NCBI GenBank assembly: GCA_032358255.1
Contig: JAULBX010027319.1
Span: 1-38,391 of the forward strand
Source: Heterotrichella gracilis
Lineage: Eukaryota; Sar; Xanthophyceae; Tribonematales; Xanthonemataceae
DNA: 38,391 nt
Reading direction: 5' to 3'
Numbering within the stretch: the stretch's first letter is position 1; every line of letters starts with the position of its first letter. The notes beneath the pieces are model-generated. The model searched no databases. It saw nothing but the letters and a program-made list of their open reading frames with translations, and had not been told where the DNA came from. Shown here piece by piece: positions 13,301 through 21,247 of this stretch. Both the position numbers and the translations under genes were made by a program.

Positions 13301-14130
13301 GGGGCGTGCAGCTGAGTGCGCCAAAGCACGGGAGGGTTACGCACGCTTCTCATGCTGTGCTGTGCTGAAATGGCGGTATTTTCCGCCATGGGGAGGTATC
13401 ACACGGGAGCTGTACTGTGTGTCAGGGTATGAATACAAGCAACAGATAAAAACCATAGTATAAATGTAGTGGAATACAAACAAACGCGTGGCACCAGCTG
13501 GAGATTGGTTCAAAATAGCAGTGTGCCACAAGGGAGTTTATGTGGGCGCAGCCTGGGTCCTAGGGCTCTCGCGTACCTGCCAGGTGGTTATCCCTTCAGA
13601 AAACAGGGAATTCGTCGCTGCAAACGTTTCATAGAACGTGCCCAGGATGCAGCCCCACACCTGCGCCAGAAATCCGGTAGTTAGTCCATGTCCAGGGGTG
13701 TTCTACGTGTGCATCAAGGGGAGGGATTGCTGAAGTGCCACAAACTGTCGAAAACTGCTGCACCAGCCACCGCCTGTGTGTGGCATGGTTTGAGTGGCGG
13801 TGCTTGCCTGCCTGCCTGTGCTCTGTGGTCGCTAGAGTGCGTGCATCCTTGACTAGGGTGTTACCATGCACCCTCAACCACACGCACCTCTACAGTAGGG
13901 TTTGCCTAGGGTACGCCTTGGCTGGTGTGTGACCCTACACGCAAAGCATGTGTGCCCATGGCGAAAACATGCGTTCGTGGCCTCACCAGCAGCATCACGG
14001 TGTATGGAATGGGCACCGGGCGCATCACATGGTAGGTGAAGATCCCTATCCCCAGCGCCAGGATGAGGAAAAAGAGGGCACCTACTGCACTGCCCTCCAG
14101 CTGCCCAGCTGCCTCAGCCGCGGAATCCAT
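4345..14130 (-). CDS. SOS1: SOS1/NHX7-type plasma-membrane Na+/H+ antiporter, 21 exons, about 1194 aa
   Basis: Exports Na+ in exchange for H+ (CPA1 family). Exons: 14130-13987, 13660-13577, 13291-13190, 12887-12726, 12303-12214, 11843-11753, 11533-11317, 10959-10806, 10408-10154, 9867-9730, 9439-9340, 9148-8902, 8548-8488, 8077-7895, 7617-7458, 7116-6956, 6716-6471, 6221-6094, 5651-5465, 5249-4928, 4697-4345. Phases join without a break. Exons 1-9 encode the membrane domain: SATDPVAVVALLKE near residues 151-164, VEGEALVNDGTA near 175-186 (ion-binding Asp residues) and WAGLRGAVGLSLGL near 379-392. Exons 15-17 resemble the cyclic-nucleotide-binding-like domain of SOS1. The last two exons form a Ser/Pro-rich then acidic tail, the region that is regulatory in plant SOS1. 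Arabidopsis SOS1 is about 1146 aa. ATG 14130 is the first ATG in this frame. Intron 16 uses a GC donor. The two tail exons are the least certain, resting on phase and splice consensus only. Confidence 0.92.
5273..5300 (-). repeat. Diverged echo of the start of antiporter exon 20
   Basis: The stretch resembles 5225-5252, the first bases of exon 20 with its acceptor, sharing GGGGAGGT and flanking bases. It lies immediately upstream in transcript sense. Weak and found by eye. Confidence 0.35.
5727..5753 (-). repeat. Diverged echo of the start of antiporter exon 19
   Basis: About 70% match to 5634-5660, which spans the exon 19 acceptor. Shared blocks include CCTGGAACC and CCTGCG. Same orientation, about 90 bp upstream in transcript sense. 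Confidence 0.4.
5971..6015 (-). repeat. Echo of the end of antiporter exon 18, in intron 18
   Basis: About 80% identical to 6095-6139, the 3' end of exon 18 that encodes the GNVQLQELQ stretch. The copy lies downstream of the real donor. Read in frame it gives GNVQLQEVQRR and runs open for about 17 more codons to a stop next to a potential GT donor, so it could also be a decayed duplicate exon. Confidence 0.6.
6800..6852 (-). repeat. Echo of the start of antiporter exon 17, in intron 16
   Basis: Resembles about 6650-6702 inside exon 17 at roughly 75% with a small gap. Shared blocks are CAC-TGGGG, CTGG and ACGGGGG. Lies upstream in transcript sense, same orientation. Confidence 0.45.
6954..6955 (-). 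other. GC-AG intron: non-canonical 5' splice site of intron 16
   Basis: The exon ends ATGAAAAAG and the intron begins GCAAGTG, the strict consensus for the rare GC-AG class. The joined frame continues into exon 17 (EEEMKK then VLDAATP) across the domain resembling the SOS1 cyclic-nucleotide-binding region, which supports the junction. Confidence 0.75.
7236..7290 (-). repeat. Echo of the start of antiporter exon 16, in intron 15
   Basis: This 55-bp copy matches 7076-7133 with a 3-bp gap and a few substitutions (about 85-90%). The matching segment spans the acceptor AG, the intron end GCACCCTTGCG and the first exon codons (GLMEEDE). The copy keeps an AG at the splice position. Confidence 0.75.
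8101..8132 (+). repeat. Interstitial telomere-like repeat (TTAGGG and TTTAGGG mixed) in intron 13
   Basis: About four tandem units of TTAGGG/TTTAGGG lie near the acceptor of antiporter exon 14. On the coding strand they read CCCTAAA and form part of the pyrimidine-rich tract. Confidence 0.85.
8161..8204 (+). repeat. Tandem GGTAGTGGATGTG repeat, two copies
   Basis: Two copies of a roughly 22-bp unit containing GGGTAGTGGATGTG in antiporter intron 13. Confidence 0.7.
8734..8809 (+). repeat. 31-bp direct repeat with 45-bp period in antiporter intron 12
   Basis: 8734-8764 and 8779-8809 are identical over 31 bp, containing TATTATAGACATCATGCC. This is a purely intronic duplication. Confidence 0.85.
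9915..9972 (-). repeat. Echo of antiporter exon 10 start with internal deletion
   Basis: The stretch carries TTGAGTGCG and then GCGGGGC...CATGCC...CTGCTACAGG, in the same order as 9809-9874 inside exon 10 and its acceptor. A block of roughly 12 bp is missing. Lies upstream in transcript sense. Confidence 0.5.
10067..10126 (+). repeat. Short tandem CTAGGGTTTTTG repeats
   Basis: Three diverged copies of a unit containing CTAGGGTTTTTGCTAG in antiporter intron 9, probably degenerate telomere-like units. Confidence 0.7.
10606..10671 (-). repeat. Echo of the end of antiporter exon 8, in intron 8
   Basis: About 80% identical over 66 bp to 10795-10860, which spans the exon 8 donor and the last codons (ALLLWVFLQ). 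The first 30 bases differ at only one position. The copy is downstream of the real donor and retains a GT, so it is a potential decoy 5' splice site. Confidence 0.75.
11027..11059 (-). repeat. Perfect echo of the start of antiporter exon 8, in intron 7
   Basis: 33 of 33 bases match 10931-10963, which covers the exon 8 acceptor and the codons EELEFLGNT. The copy is 96 bp upstream in transcript sense. Its bases before the exon-like part read CCAGG, so a usable AG is preserved. Confidence 0.9.
12372..12395 (-). repeat. Echo of the start of antiporter exon 5, in intron 4
   Basis: 21 of 24 bases match 12281-12304, the first codons of exon 5 (VGADTKLR). The copy lies 91 bp upstream in transcript sense; the real acceptor CAG is not conserved in it. 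Confidence 0.65.
12548..12571 (-). repeat. Perfect echo of the end of antiporter exon 4, in intron 4
   Basis: 24 of 24 bases match 12719-12742, the last codons of exon 4 (ALLKE) plus its donor GTGGGTG. The copy therefore carries a complete potential 5' splice site 171 bp downstream of the real one. The surrounding intron is rich in GGTGGGTGG-type sequence. Confidence 0.8.
12660..12760 (+). repeat. CCACCA/CACC low-complexity tract at the exon 4 donor
   Basis: Low-complexity CCACCA and CACC repeats run through the 5' end of antiporter intron 4 and slightly into exon 4. Similar CACC tracts occur at 11278-11320. Confidence 0.7.
12895..12926 (+). repeat. Interstitial TTTAGGG-like units in antiporter intron 3
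   Basis: TTAGGGTTTTGGGGTTTAGGGTTTA lies beside the acceptor of exon 4. A smaller patch is at 12354-12367 in intron 4. Confidence 0.75.
13110..13160 (-). repeat. Echo of the end of antiporter exon 3, in intron 3
   Basis: About 75% match to 13196-13247 in exon 3. Shared blocks are CATGCA, CAGCG-GTGCCAC-CCAGG and CTGAA. The copy lies downstream of the exon 3 donor in the same orientation. Confidence 0.5.
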
Positions 14131-14981
14131 CGAAACCACAGCTGGTTTCTACTCCCCCTCGCTGCTCCCAGCTGAGTATTAAGAGCAAGGAGGCTACGTC
14201 ACCACATACATCGGCCTTGAGGGTTGAAAGGTGTGGTGAGGTGGTGACGTACACTTTTACACAATATTCCCTTGCCCAACGGGACGTCTTGGGTTTGCAC
14301 AGCCGTTTGCAAGGGTAGGGTAGCAGGTAAGGTGTTGGATGTCAAAACCTAGTTGGCCTAAGGAGGTAAAGCGAGCACTAATAGTGCTAAAGCTGCAACC
14401 TTATTTGCGGGAGCAGTACTCAACACCTGGTGCCTCTATACTTGCATGTCATGCCTTTGCGTCCGAGCACATCTTCACATTCGCTCAACCCATCACACCA
14501 ACATTGCAGAACAGAAAACAACCCACTTTAGCCTCAACAACTAACTAACTAACGTCGAGTAAAAGCGTCGGCTAAACACTAATGCATGCATGCATTTTTG
14601 TGTTGCGAATAAAGCACCGAAATGATTCAAAAATTTCGATTACTCCACCTTCTGCTACTAAATGACCTCTTAAATGACCTCGTCCAAGTGCATGCATCAC
14701 GTAAACTGCTCGATGCTTCCAACGGCGTCCTTGTTGCTGTCACCAACTTGTTGTTTCCACCCAGTAAAACCGCATATTTATGCAGCAGTGGCCATCGTTG
14801 ACCTGCAACTGAATCAAATACACCCCCACCTCAACCAGCACATTGTAAACAAAATCATCCGTTAAGCAGACAGAAGTAACCTGGGGTTGTGTGCTGCGGT
14901 TGGTGTTACCACTTGGGTTTCTCTCGTTGCACAAACTCCTTTGCTTCGGTTTGGTTTGGCCCTGGGTGGCATCCTCACATC
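14131..14981. promoter_or_regulatory. Bidirectional promoter region between SOS1-like (-) and PSMA4 (+) genes
   Basis: 851 bp separate the two divergent start codons, so both promoters and 5' UTRs must lie here or use upstream exons. No TATA box is evident. A GCAT repeat lies at 14582-14597 and an AACT repeat near 14539-14552. No other gene is visible in it. Confidence 0.6.
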
Positions 14982-17744
14982 ATGTCTCGAAGGTATGACT
15001 CCAGGACGACCATCTTCAGTCCTGAGGGGCGGTTGTACCAGGTGGAATATGCGATGGAGGCCATTTCCAACGCCGGAGCAGCTATAGGCATCCTGGCGAA
15101 AGATGGCGTGGTCCTGGCAGCTGAAAAGAAAATCACTTCCAAGGTGGGGACCCATATGCATGCATACATCTTCCCAGCACCCAACTGTTGTCTTGCATAA
15201 TCCGGAGGCTGCTTGGTGTTTATCAACGTCACATCTGTCCAAACTCGCAGCTATTGGATACCACAGCTGTCGGTGTGCGGAGAGAAAAGATGTACAAGCT
15301 TGATGACCATGTAGCATGCGCAGTGGCAGGCATCACAGGTAACACCCCTCCCCAAGCAGTGCACGTGGTACTTTCTCAAGTGAGCATCCTCAATCGACGT
15401 GCTGAACCAACGCACAATGGCATTTTGCCCCTCTGGAAGGTAGCAGCTTGTCCCAGTGAAATATCAGATGTTAACCAAGCGTGAGATGTTTACACAGCCT
15501 TTTCACACTGGATGGTTTTTCCTGCAGCTGACGCCAACATCCTGATCAACACCTGCCGGTTGGCTGCCCAGCGATACCTGTTCACCTACCAAGAGCCTAT
15601 GCCTGTGGAGCAGCTGGTGCGCGCACTGTGCGACAACAAGCAGGTAAGCAACAGGGAAACAGGACGTGCTGACAGCAACACGTGCACTTCCAGCAGGTGT
15701 CCATATGCACACTGACCCCGTTGGTCTGTACATTGCGTCGAGGGTTGATGGCAATGCCCCAAGTGGCCACTAAGCAGTGACAGCATGGAAGTTGATCCAT
15801 GCATTGGTGATGCGGCCTGCCATACAGCTGCTCCAAACCTCACTTCTGGGTCTTTGGCCTGGCGTTTGTGTCCCAATTTCCATTTGTGGTGCAACTGCAC
15901 CTGCCCTGTTGGTGCCTGGCCTGGCATATTGTCCATCTAACCCCAATGCTGCCGTCCCACAGGGCTACACGCAGTTTGGGGGGTTGAGACCGTTTGGCGT
16001 GTCCCTGCTGTATGCCGGATGGTACGTTTCATGGCCCCACCTATTCATTACATACACACTTCTTGCCCACGCACCTGTCACCTGCTCGCCCCTTGGAACC
16101 CTAACAAATGGTCGATGGCAGTGACCCTTTAGGGTTTTGGGTCATGGGTGAGGGTGTAGGGATTGTCAAGCCTTTGTCTGTCGTGATTTGTATTAATTGA
16201 TTTCCTTATATTCCTCTAGCCATATACCCCCAAACCCCAACTCCATCCCAAGTTCCGCCACTTTGAGACTAAGCACTCGGCTAAATCAGGAGTTAATTAC
16301 TTACAAGCACTTCAGCAATACAGCCAATTCAGCATTTGGCCTCGCGCATGTGGCGCCTAGCAGTTTGGTCCTGGCACTGTTGTGGTCGCTTTGCAAACTC
16401 AGTTGTCTGCACTCGCTTTCCCGCTTGAGATCCTTGTGCTTTGATACCCTGGTTGCTCCCACCTAGGGACGAAGTGGAGGGGTTCCAGCTGTACCAGAGC
16501 GACCCCAGCGGCAACTACGCGGGGTGGAAGGCAACAGCCATCGGCGGGAACCACCAGGCGGCGCAAAACATACTCAAGCAGGTGCGGACCAACTCAGCAT
16601 GTGATTAAATCACATGGGATGTAGTCACATGTAATCCTGCTGTGTAGCCAGGGTGGCAATCAGCCATGCACATGCGGCGCCAAGCAGTTTGGCCATGGCA
16701 CTGATAATTTATTCTGCATGATTACATATCGTTCTTGATCTTGCACGATTTGAGGTCCTGCTGGGTCACCGGAAGTGGCGTGCTGGCAAAAGTGGCCAAT
16801 CCGTAAATCCACCTTAGTTGTACTCTTGGAAACCGAAGGTGTGCATGGGGCATTCACAACTGCATGGCCACATGCCGCCTGCCGTCAGCACCCCCCTCAG
16901 CTCTGTTGTGAGGACACAAGGAGGTTCAGGCTGCAGTCGTGTAGCTGATAGGAACCCTGGTCATTGTCCCGGTTCTGATCTTTTATATACCTATTCCCAC
17001 ACACACCCTCACACATCGCGCCACATCACCCCAACGCAAGTATAGCAATGGCCGCTCCCGCATTACAACCCTCGAGCCTAAATCCACACCCTCCCTGCCT
17101 GGCCCCAGGACTACAAGGAGGACCTGAGCCTTGCGGATGCTGTGAAGCTTGTGATCAAGGTGGTGAGCAAGACCATGGACAGCACCAGCCTCACGCCCGA
17201 CAAGGTGGAGCTGGCAACAATCTCAAGGAACGAGGAGACGGGGAAGGTGCGTGGTGTAGGGTTTAGGGTCAGGGTTAGGGTTCGGGGCTAAGGTGGATAA
17301 GGGAACAGAAATGAAGAGACGGGGGATTTGTGCGTGGGGTGGGGCAGGGGTGCTGCCAGCATTGCGACTGAGACTGTCTCTGGCAGGGCCTGGTAACTCG
17401 TGTCACATGCACACTTTCCCGCTGGCCCCTTTCCCAGTGTCCTGCAACTTGACGCTTCATTTGTAACACACTTGATCTGATAATATGAGATTGGGAATAT
17501 CGAAATAGATATCTCATTCCCCTATGTCATCATGTCCTGTTCAAGCTTGAGCGCTGCTAAATCAGTAAAAAAATTAGTGGAATCAAATACAATACAAAAC
17601 ATTATCTTGATGAAAGAAAGTAACCCCCTGCCCCCCCCCCGCACCCAGGTCCTGTTCAAGCTGTACGAGGATGACGAGCTCAAGCCGCTGCTAGACACAG
17701 TGAACCAGGAGGTGCAGAAGGAGAAAGAGGAGGAGAACATGTGA
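14982..17744 (+). CDS. PAC1: 20S proteasome subunit alpha type-4 (PSMA4/PAC1), 7 exons, 257 aa
   Basis: One of seven alpha subunits forming the gate rings of the 20S proteasome; alpha subunits have no protease site. Exons: 14982-15143, 15251-15338, 15528-15643, 15963-16021, 16467-16581, 17109-17246, 17649-17744, all GT-AG and in phase. The N-terminus [20 protein letters not shown] followed by VEYAMEAI is the alpha-subunit signature and is diagnostic for the alpha-4 type. [43 protein letters not shown] and [12 protein letters not shown] follow in family order. The C-terminus is a charged Lys/Glu tail, as in PSMA4 orthologues. Human PSMA4 is 261 aa, so this is full length. The start is fixed by family conservation. 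Expected in cytosol and nucleus. It shares its upstream region with the antiporter gene. Confidence 0.97.
16347..16703 (+). repeat. 33-bp direct repeat in the two introns flanking PSMA4 exon 5
   Basis: 16347-16379 and 16671-16703 match at 29 of 33 bases and share AGCAGTTTGG and TGGCACTG. Exon 5 lies between them. Neither copy resembles coding sequence of this gene. Confidence 0.75.
17254..17285 (+). repeat. Interstitial telomere-like units at the start of PSMA4 intron 6
   Basis: TAGGGTTTAGGG, then TTAGGG and TTCGGG, begins eight bases after the exon 6 donor. Confidence 0.75.
17530..17572 (+). repeat. Echo of the start of PSMA4 exon 7, in intron 6
   Basis: GTCCTGTTCAAGCT is repeated exactly from 17649-17662. 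After a missing block of about 15 bp the match continues with GAGC, GCTGCTA and a run resembling GACACAGTGA. The copy is about 115 bp upstream in the same orientation. The acceptor AG is changed to TG. Confidence 0.6.
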
Positions 17745-18161
17745 AGGGGGAGGGGAGGGGAGGGGACGACACCGCCTGGCGGTGGCGGGAGGGCCAGTGC
17801 GCCTTGGGCTCAACGCTAGACCCTAACAGCCCCACGCTGGGCTGGGCAAGTGAGAGCAAGGTCATGCGGTCCACCGTGTGCATCAAAACTGCTGGAGGGG
17901 GCAGGGGCTGGCAAGGTGCATTGAATGGGTATGCAGCTGGCCTATGGTGGCTGCAGTCAGAACATCCGCTTGTGGTGCACAGCATTCCAATTGGTGGCAA
18001 TCGGGGGGTTCCTGAGCGATCGGGGTGGGGGTGCTGACGGCAACGTTTGCAAGTCTTTGATGGCTGGTGCACCACTGTAGGAGGGGGGTTAGTCAGGCAT
18101 GGGGCTGGGATATGGAACTTTACAATGTGTACAAAATTTGATGTCAGCCTGCAAATGGTAT

Positions 18162-18166
18162 TGTAA
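18162..18166 (+). promoter_or_regulatory. Poly(A) signal TGTAA of PSMA4
   Basis: First clear TGTAA after the PSMA4 stop, giving a 3' UTR of about 420 nt. Long 3' UTRs are common in this algal group. Confidence 0.55.
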
Positions 18167-18541
18167 TCTGCCTTTGTGACATCACATTGGTCGCTTGAAA
18201 GAAGGCAACAGTGCAATTGCGCCAAATGGGACTGAGGCCCTCATACAGTGCCATTCCTTGAAACCCTCAGGCTGACAGGCAGTGTCGAGATCTGCAATGG
18301 GAAACACTGTTGTGGTCCACCCAGTGGGTGACCGGGGGTAGGAGACCTTTGCCATGCAGGCATCAATGCCTCAGGCGGCAGATGATTTCACATACACATA
18401 TAACATTTAATGTCCCAATGGCATAACAAAGTGCTTGTGTTGTAAACAGCAGCTGGTCTTGGGGTCTAAAATATCAAGCAGAGAAGCACAGCACTTGATG
18501 TTCTTGTCTGAGCTTGTCAATCTATATATCACTGTTGTATA
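18167..18541. other. Intergenic region between convergent PSMA4 and LRR genes
   Basis: No supportable gene; this is the spacer between the poly(A) signals of the two convergent genes. Confidence 0.5.
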
Positions 18542-18546
18542 TTACA
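18542..18546 (-). promoter_or_regulatory. Poly(A) signal TGTAA of the LRR gene
   Basis: TGTAA on the minus strand about 430 nt after the LRR gene stop codon. Confidence 0.5.
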
Positions 18547-18973
18547 TAATTTGTCGGCTCTTGGGTACATGTGGAAAATCCCTTTAGTGTATGTGGAAGT
18601 TCCATGTCAGACATTGCTCAGGGCCCTGATAGGGCATTGTTCAATTCCTAACAGCTTGGTTCTTTCTTTCTTGAATGTCACCCGGAACATTGCTCATGCG
18701 CATTCAGTTCTATATCAGCGAAAAACAGTAAGTATTTATTGAACATTTGTACCCCAGGGGCCTTTGATACATCGCATGCCTTCAGCATAACCCAAATACT
18801 GACAAGATTGTGTTCAGCTGCCACCAGCATGTGACAAACTCGTAAAAACTATGATACCGAGTAAAAGCTGCTAACAAGATAGCAGAATCCAAAATCAAAA
18901 CAGGCTCTGTGACTGCGCATTCAAATTGGGCAATATTGTAAATGCCTGAACGCTGCTAACAAACTGCTCCTTG

Positions 18974-21247
18974 TCACCATGGTTTATAGATGGCTATGAG
19001 CATCTGGCCGTCTGTCAGGCCAGGGATGGGCTGCTCCTGGTTGTCCACGCGCCTGTGGTTGAGCATCAACTGGCGCAGGTTGGTAGCCCAGGTGGCCACA
19101 TGGCTGATGCCGCCAACGGTCAACCCGTCGCCCTGGCAGCCAAAGATGTTCAGCTTGCTGAGCCTGTGCAAGCCGGTCAGCTCACGCATGCTCCAGTCGT
19201 CCAACGTGCGGCACTGGGACAGGGACAGGCGGCGCAGGCGGGTGAGGGAGGACAGGCTGCGCAGGCTGGCTGGAGCTACGTCTGGCATGGAATCTGGCTG
19301 TATGGTGGCCATGCTGAAGTCTGCGTGCAGGCTGGTGAGCGCAGTCATGGCTTGCAGGGCGGGCACCAGCATGGGCTGGTCCAGCGCCTCGTGATTGGTG
19401 TGCAGCTGCTCCAGGAAGCGCAGCGCAGTCAGGAGTGCGACAGCAGCGCTCATGGTGCCGCTCACCCCTGTGCGCCCCGGCAGGGTCAGCGCCAGGTGGG
19501 TAAGGCGGGTGAGGTGGCGCACTACCCCCAGCCCAGCAGGCCCCACTGGCTCAACCCCTGCGGCATCCCTGTAGCACAAAAAAAATAGGCAAGGTAAGTG
19601 TCAAATGCAAATACATTCATCGAGGATATAGCACATGGCGAGAGCCAGCCTGATCGGTGCTTCCCTCACAGATTGTAAAGGAAAATGACAATTGCACCAT
19701 TTTATGTACACAATGCATAAAAATTACGCAACAATTTTCGACTGTCTCATTCCTGAATGGTTGAAATGTAATGATAATCAATGCAGTTCATAAATCCACA
19801 TCACACTGCAGATCATGTGCAATGCAATGTTGAACGTACCTCTGCTTGTTGCTCGGCAGCGCGCACAGGTGGCGCAGGCGGGTCAGCGGGGCCAGGCACG
19901 CCACATCGCCATCACTGGCGCCAGTCAGCTCCAAGTGCGTGAGCCCCGTCATGGCCGCAAGGTGGGCAGTGCCGCGCTGGTCAAGCGGGAGGACAGGCAC
20001 AAGCTCCACGCTGAGGTGCACCATGCGCGCCATGCGCGCCAGCATGCGCGCGGGCTCGGAGTGCAGGCTAGAGATGGTGCCGAGCTGGGTGAGCGCCAAG
20101 GACATGCCCAGCATCTCCAGTCCCTCTGCGCACCCCTCCATCCTGGCGTCAAAGCGGTCAAAGTGCAGGTCGCGCAGGGAGGTGAGGTGCACCAGCAGGT
20201 CCACAACGTCGGCGATGGGGAGCATCACATACTCCCAGGCGTGGCGCACAGGCGTGGCAGCCTCAGGGTGTGGAGGCGGGTGAGGGACGAGAGGGTGCGG
20301 GCTGGCCACGGGCGCAGGCGTGCTGGCATGGGATGTGGCCTGTTTGTGATGTCCTCCAGGCTGCTCACGGTGTGCCCCATGTTGGCTGTAGCCAGGCTGA
20401 GGGTGGTGAGCGTGGGGATGGCGAGCAGCGGCCATGTGAGCGCAAAGCTGTGTGGCCTGCGGTGCCCGTTGACCTTCGCTCCGTCCATGACTGCGCTCAA
20501 AGACATGTCCAATTCCTGAATATGTTTGTTGGAATAGCTCAGTAGGTAGCTCACAACACCACACCTACGGAGGCCGGTGAGGGCGCTGAGGGCTGCTGTG
20601 GTGTTGTGATCATCCTCCAGTGAAAGCAGCTGCATTGCCGCCAGTTGCAGCGCTGTGAGCGCTGTAAGAGCAGCCAGCGGACTGACATCCAAATGTGGCG
20701 TGGCAAATGAAACCTCCATAGTGTGGGCGCTGGCGACGGTGAGGGAGGCCAGGCGGGTGAGGGTGATCAGGGGGTTGAGGAGGAGACGGCTACTGCAGCG
20801 CAAAAGTTGCAGCCCCGTCAGGCAAGTGAGGCAGCCCATCTGGTTCACGCCGCGCGCAGTGTCCTTGTGGCTGAAGGTCAGGTCAAGAACGTCTGGCATG
20901 CGCTTCAGGCAGCGGACGCCCGTGTTGAAGCATCTCTCAGCGGCCCACTCAGAGTCCACCACTACCTTCTGCGCCTTTGAGAAGCGCTGGGCCAGGCACT
21001 TGCTCCCATTTAAAATGTCGTCCAGGGGGGCCTTGCGGGTGGGCATGAGGATGCCTGCGCGGGTGTGAAGGGCGGAGACGCTGCGGTCCAGATCACTCAT
21101 CCAGTTGCGGCACACCAGGCGCATCTCCGACAGGTCCTGGGGGTGGATGGCTGCCAGCAGGGCTTCAGGGGTTGGGAGTGCTGTTGCCCAGGATGAGGTA
21201 AGTCTGGCAGCTGCACGTCTCTGGGACTCAGGCTGGCTTTGCTGCAT
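18974..21247 (-). CDS. F-box-like leucine-rich-repeat protein, 3 exons in this model, about 631 aa
   Basis: Proposed exons: 21247-20369, 20261-19840, 19568-18974. The N-terminal part has ALLAAIHPQDLSEMRLVCRNW (about residues 30-50), similar to an F-box helix set, which would recruit a SKP1-containing ubiquitin ligase. The rest is built of leucine-rich repeats of the form L-x-x-L-T-x-L-x-x-L-x-L (LAALTALTALQL, LAAMTGLTHLEL, LAPLTRLRHLCAL, LSSLTRLRRLSL). The intron 19569-19839 is clear (AG/GTACGT donor, CTACAG acceptor). The first intron, 20262-20368, is less certain: it removes a frame conflict but also one LRR-like stretch. ATG 21247 is the first ATG in frame; an upstream GTG-started extension is not used. 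Partner proteins cannot be inferred. Function of the individual protein is unknown. Confidence 0.8.

Noticed and set aside
18971..19588. 205-codon plus-strand frame
   Set aside because: It is antisense to the last exon of the LRR gene, whose leucine-repeat frame is clearly the coding one.
19815..20519. 234-codon plus-strand frame
   Set aside because: Antisense shadow of the second and first LRR exons; composition (His/Arg/Gly-rich) is typical of a reversed Leu-rich coding strand.
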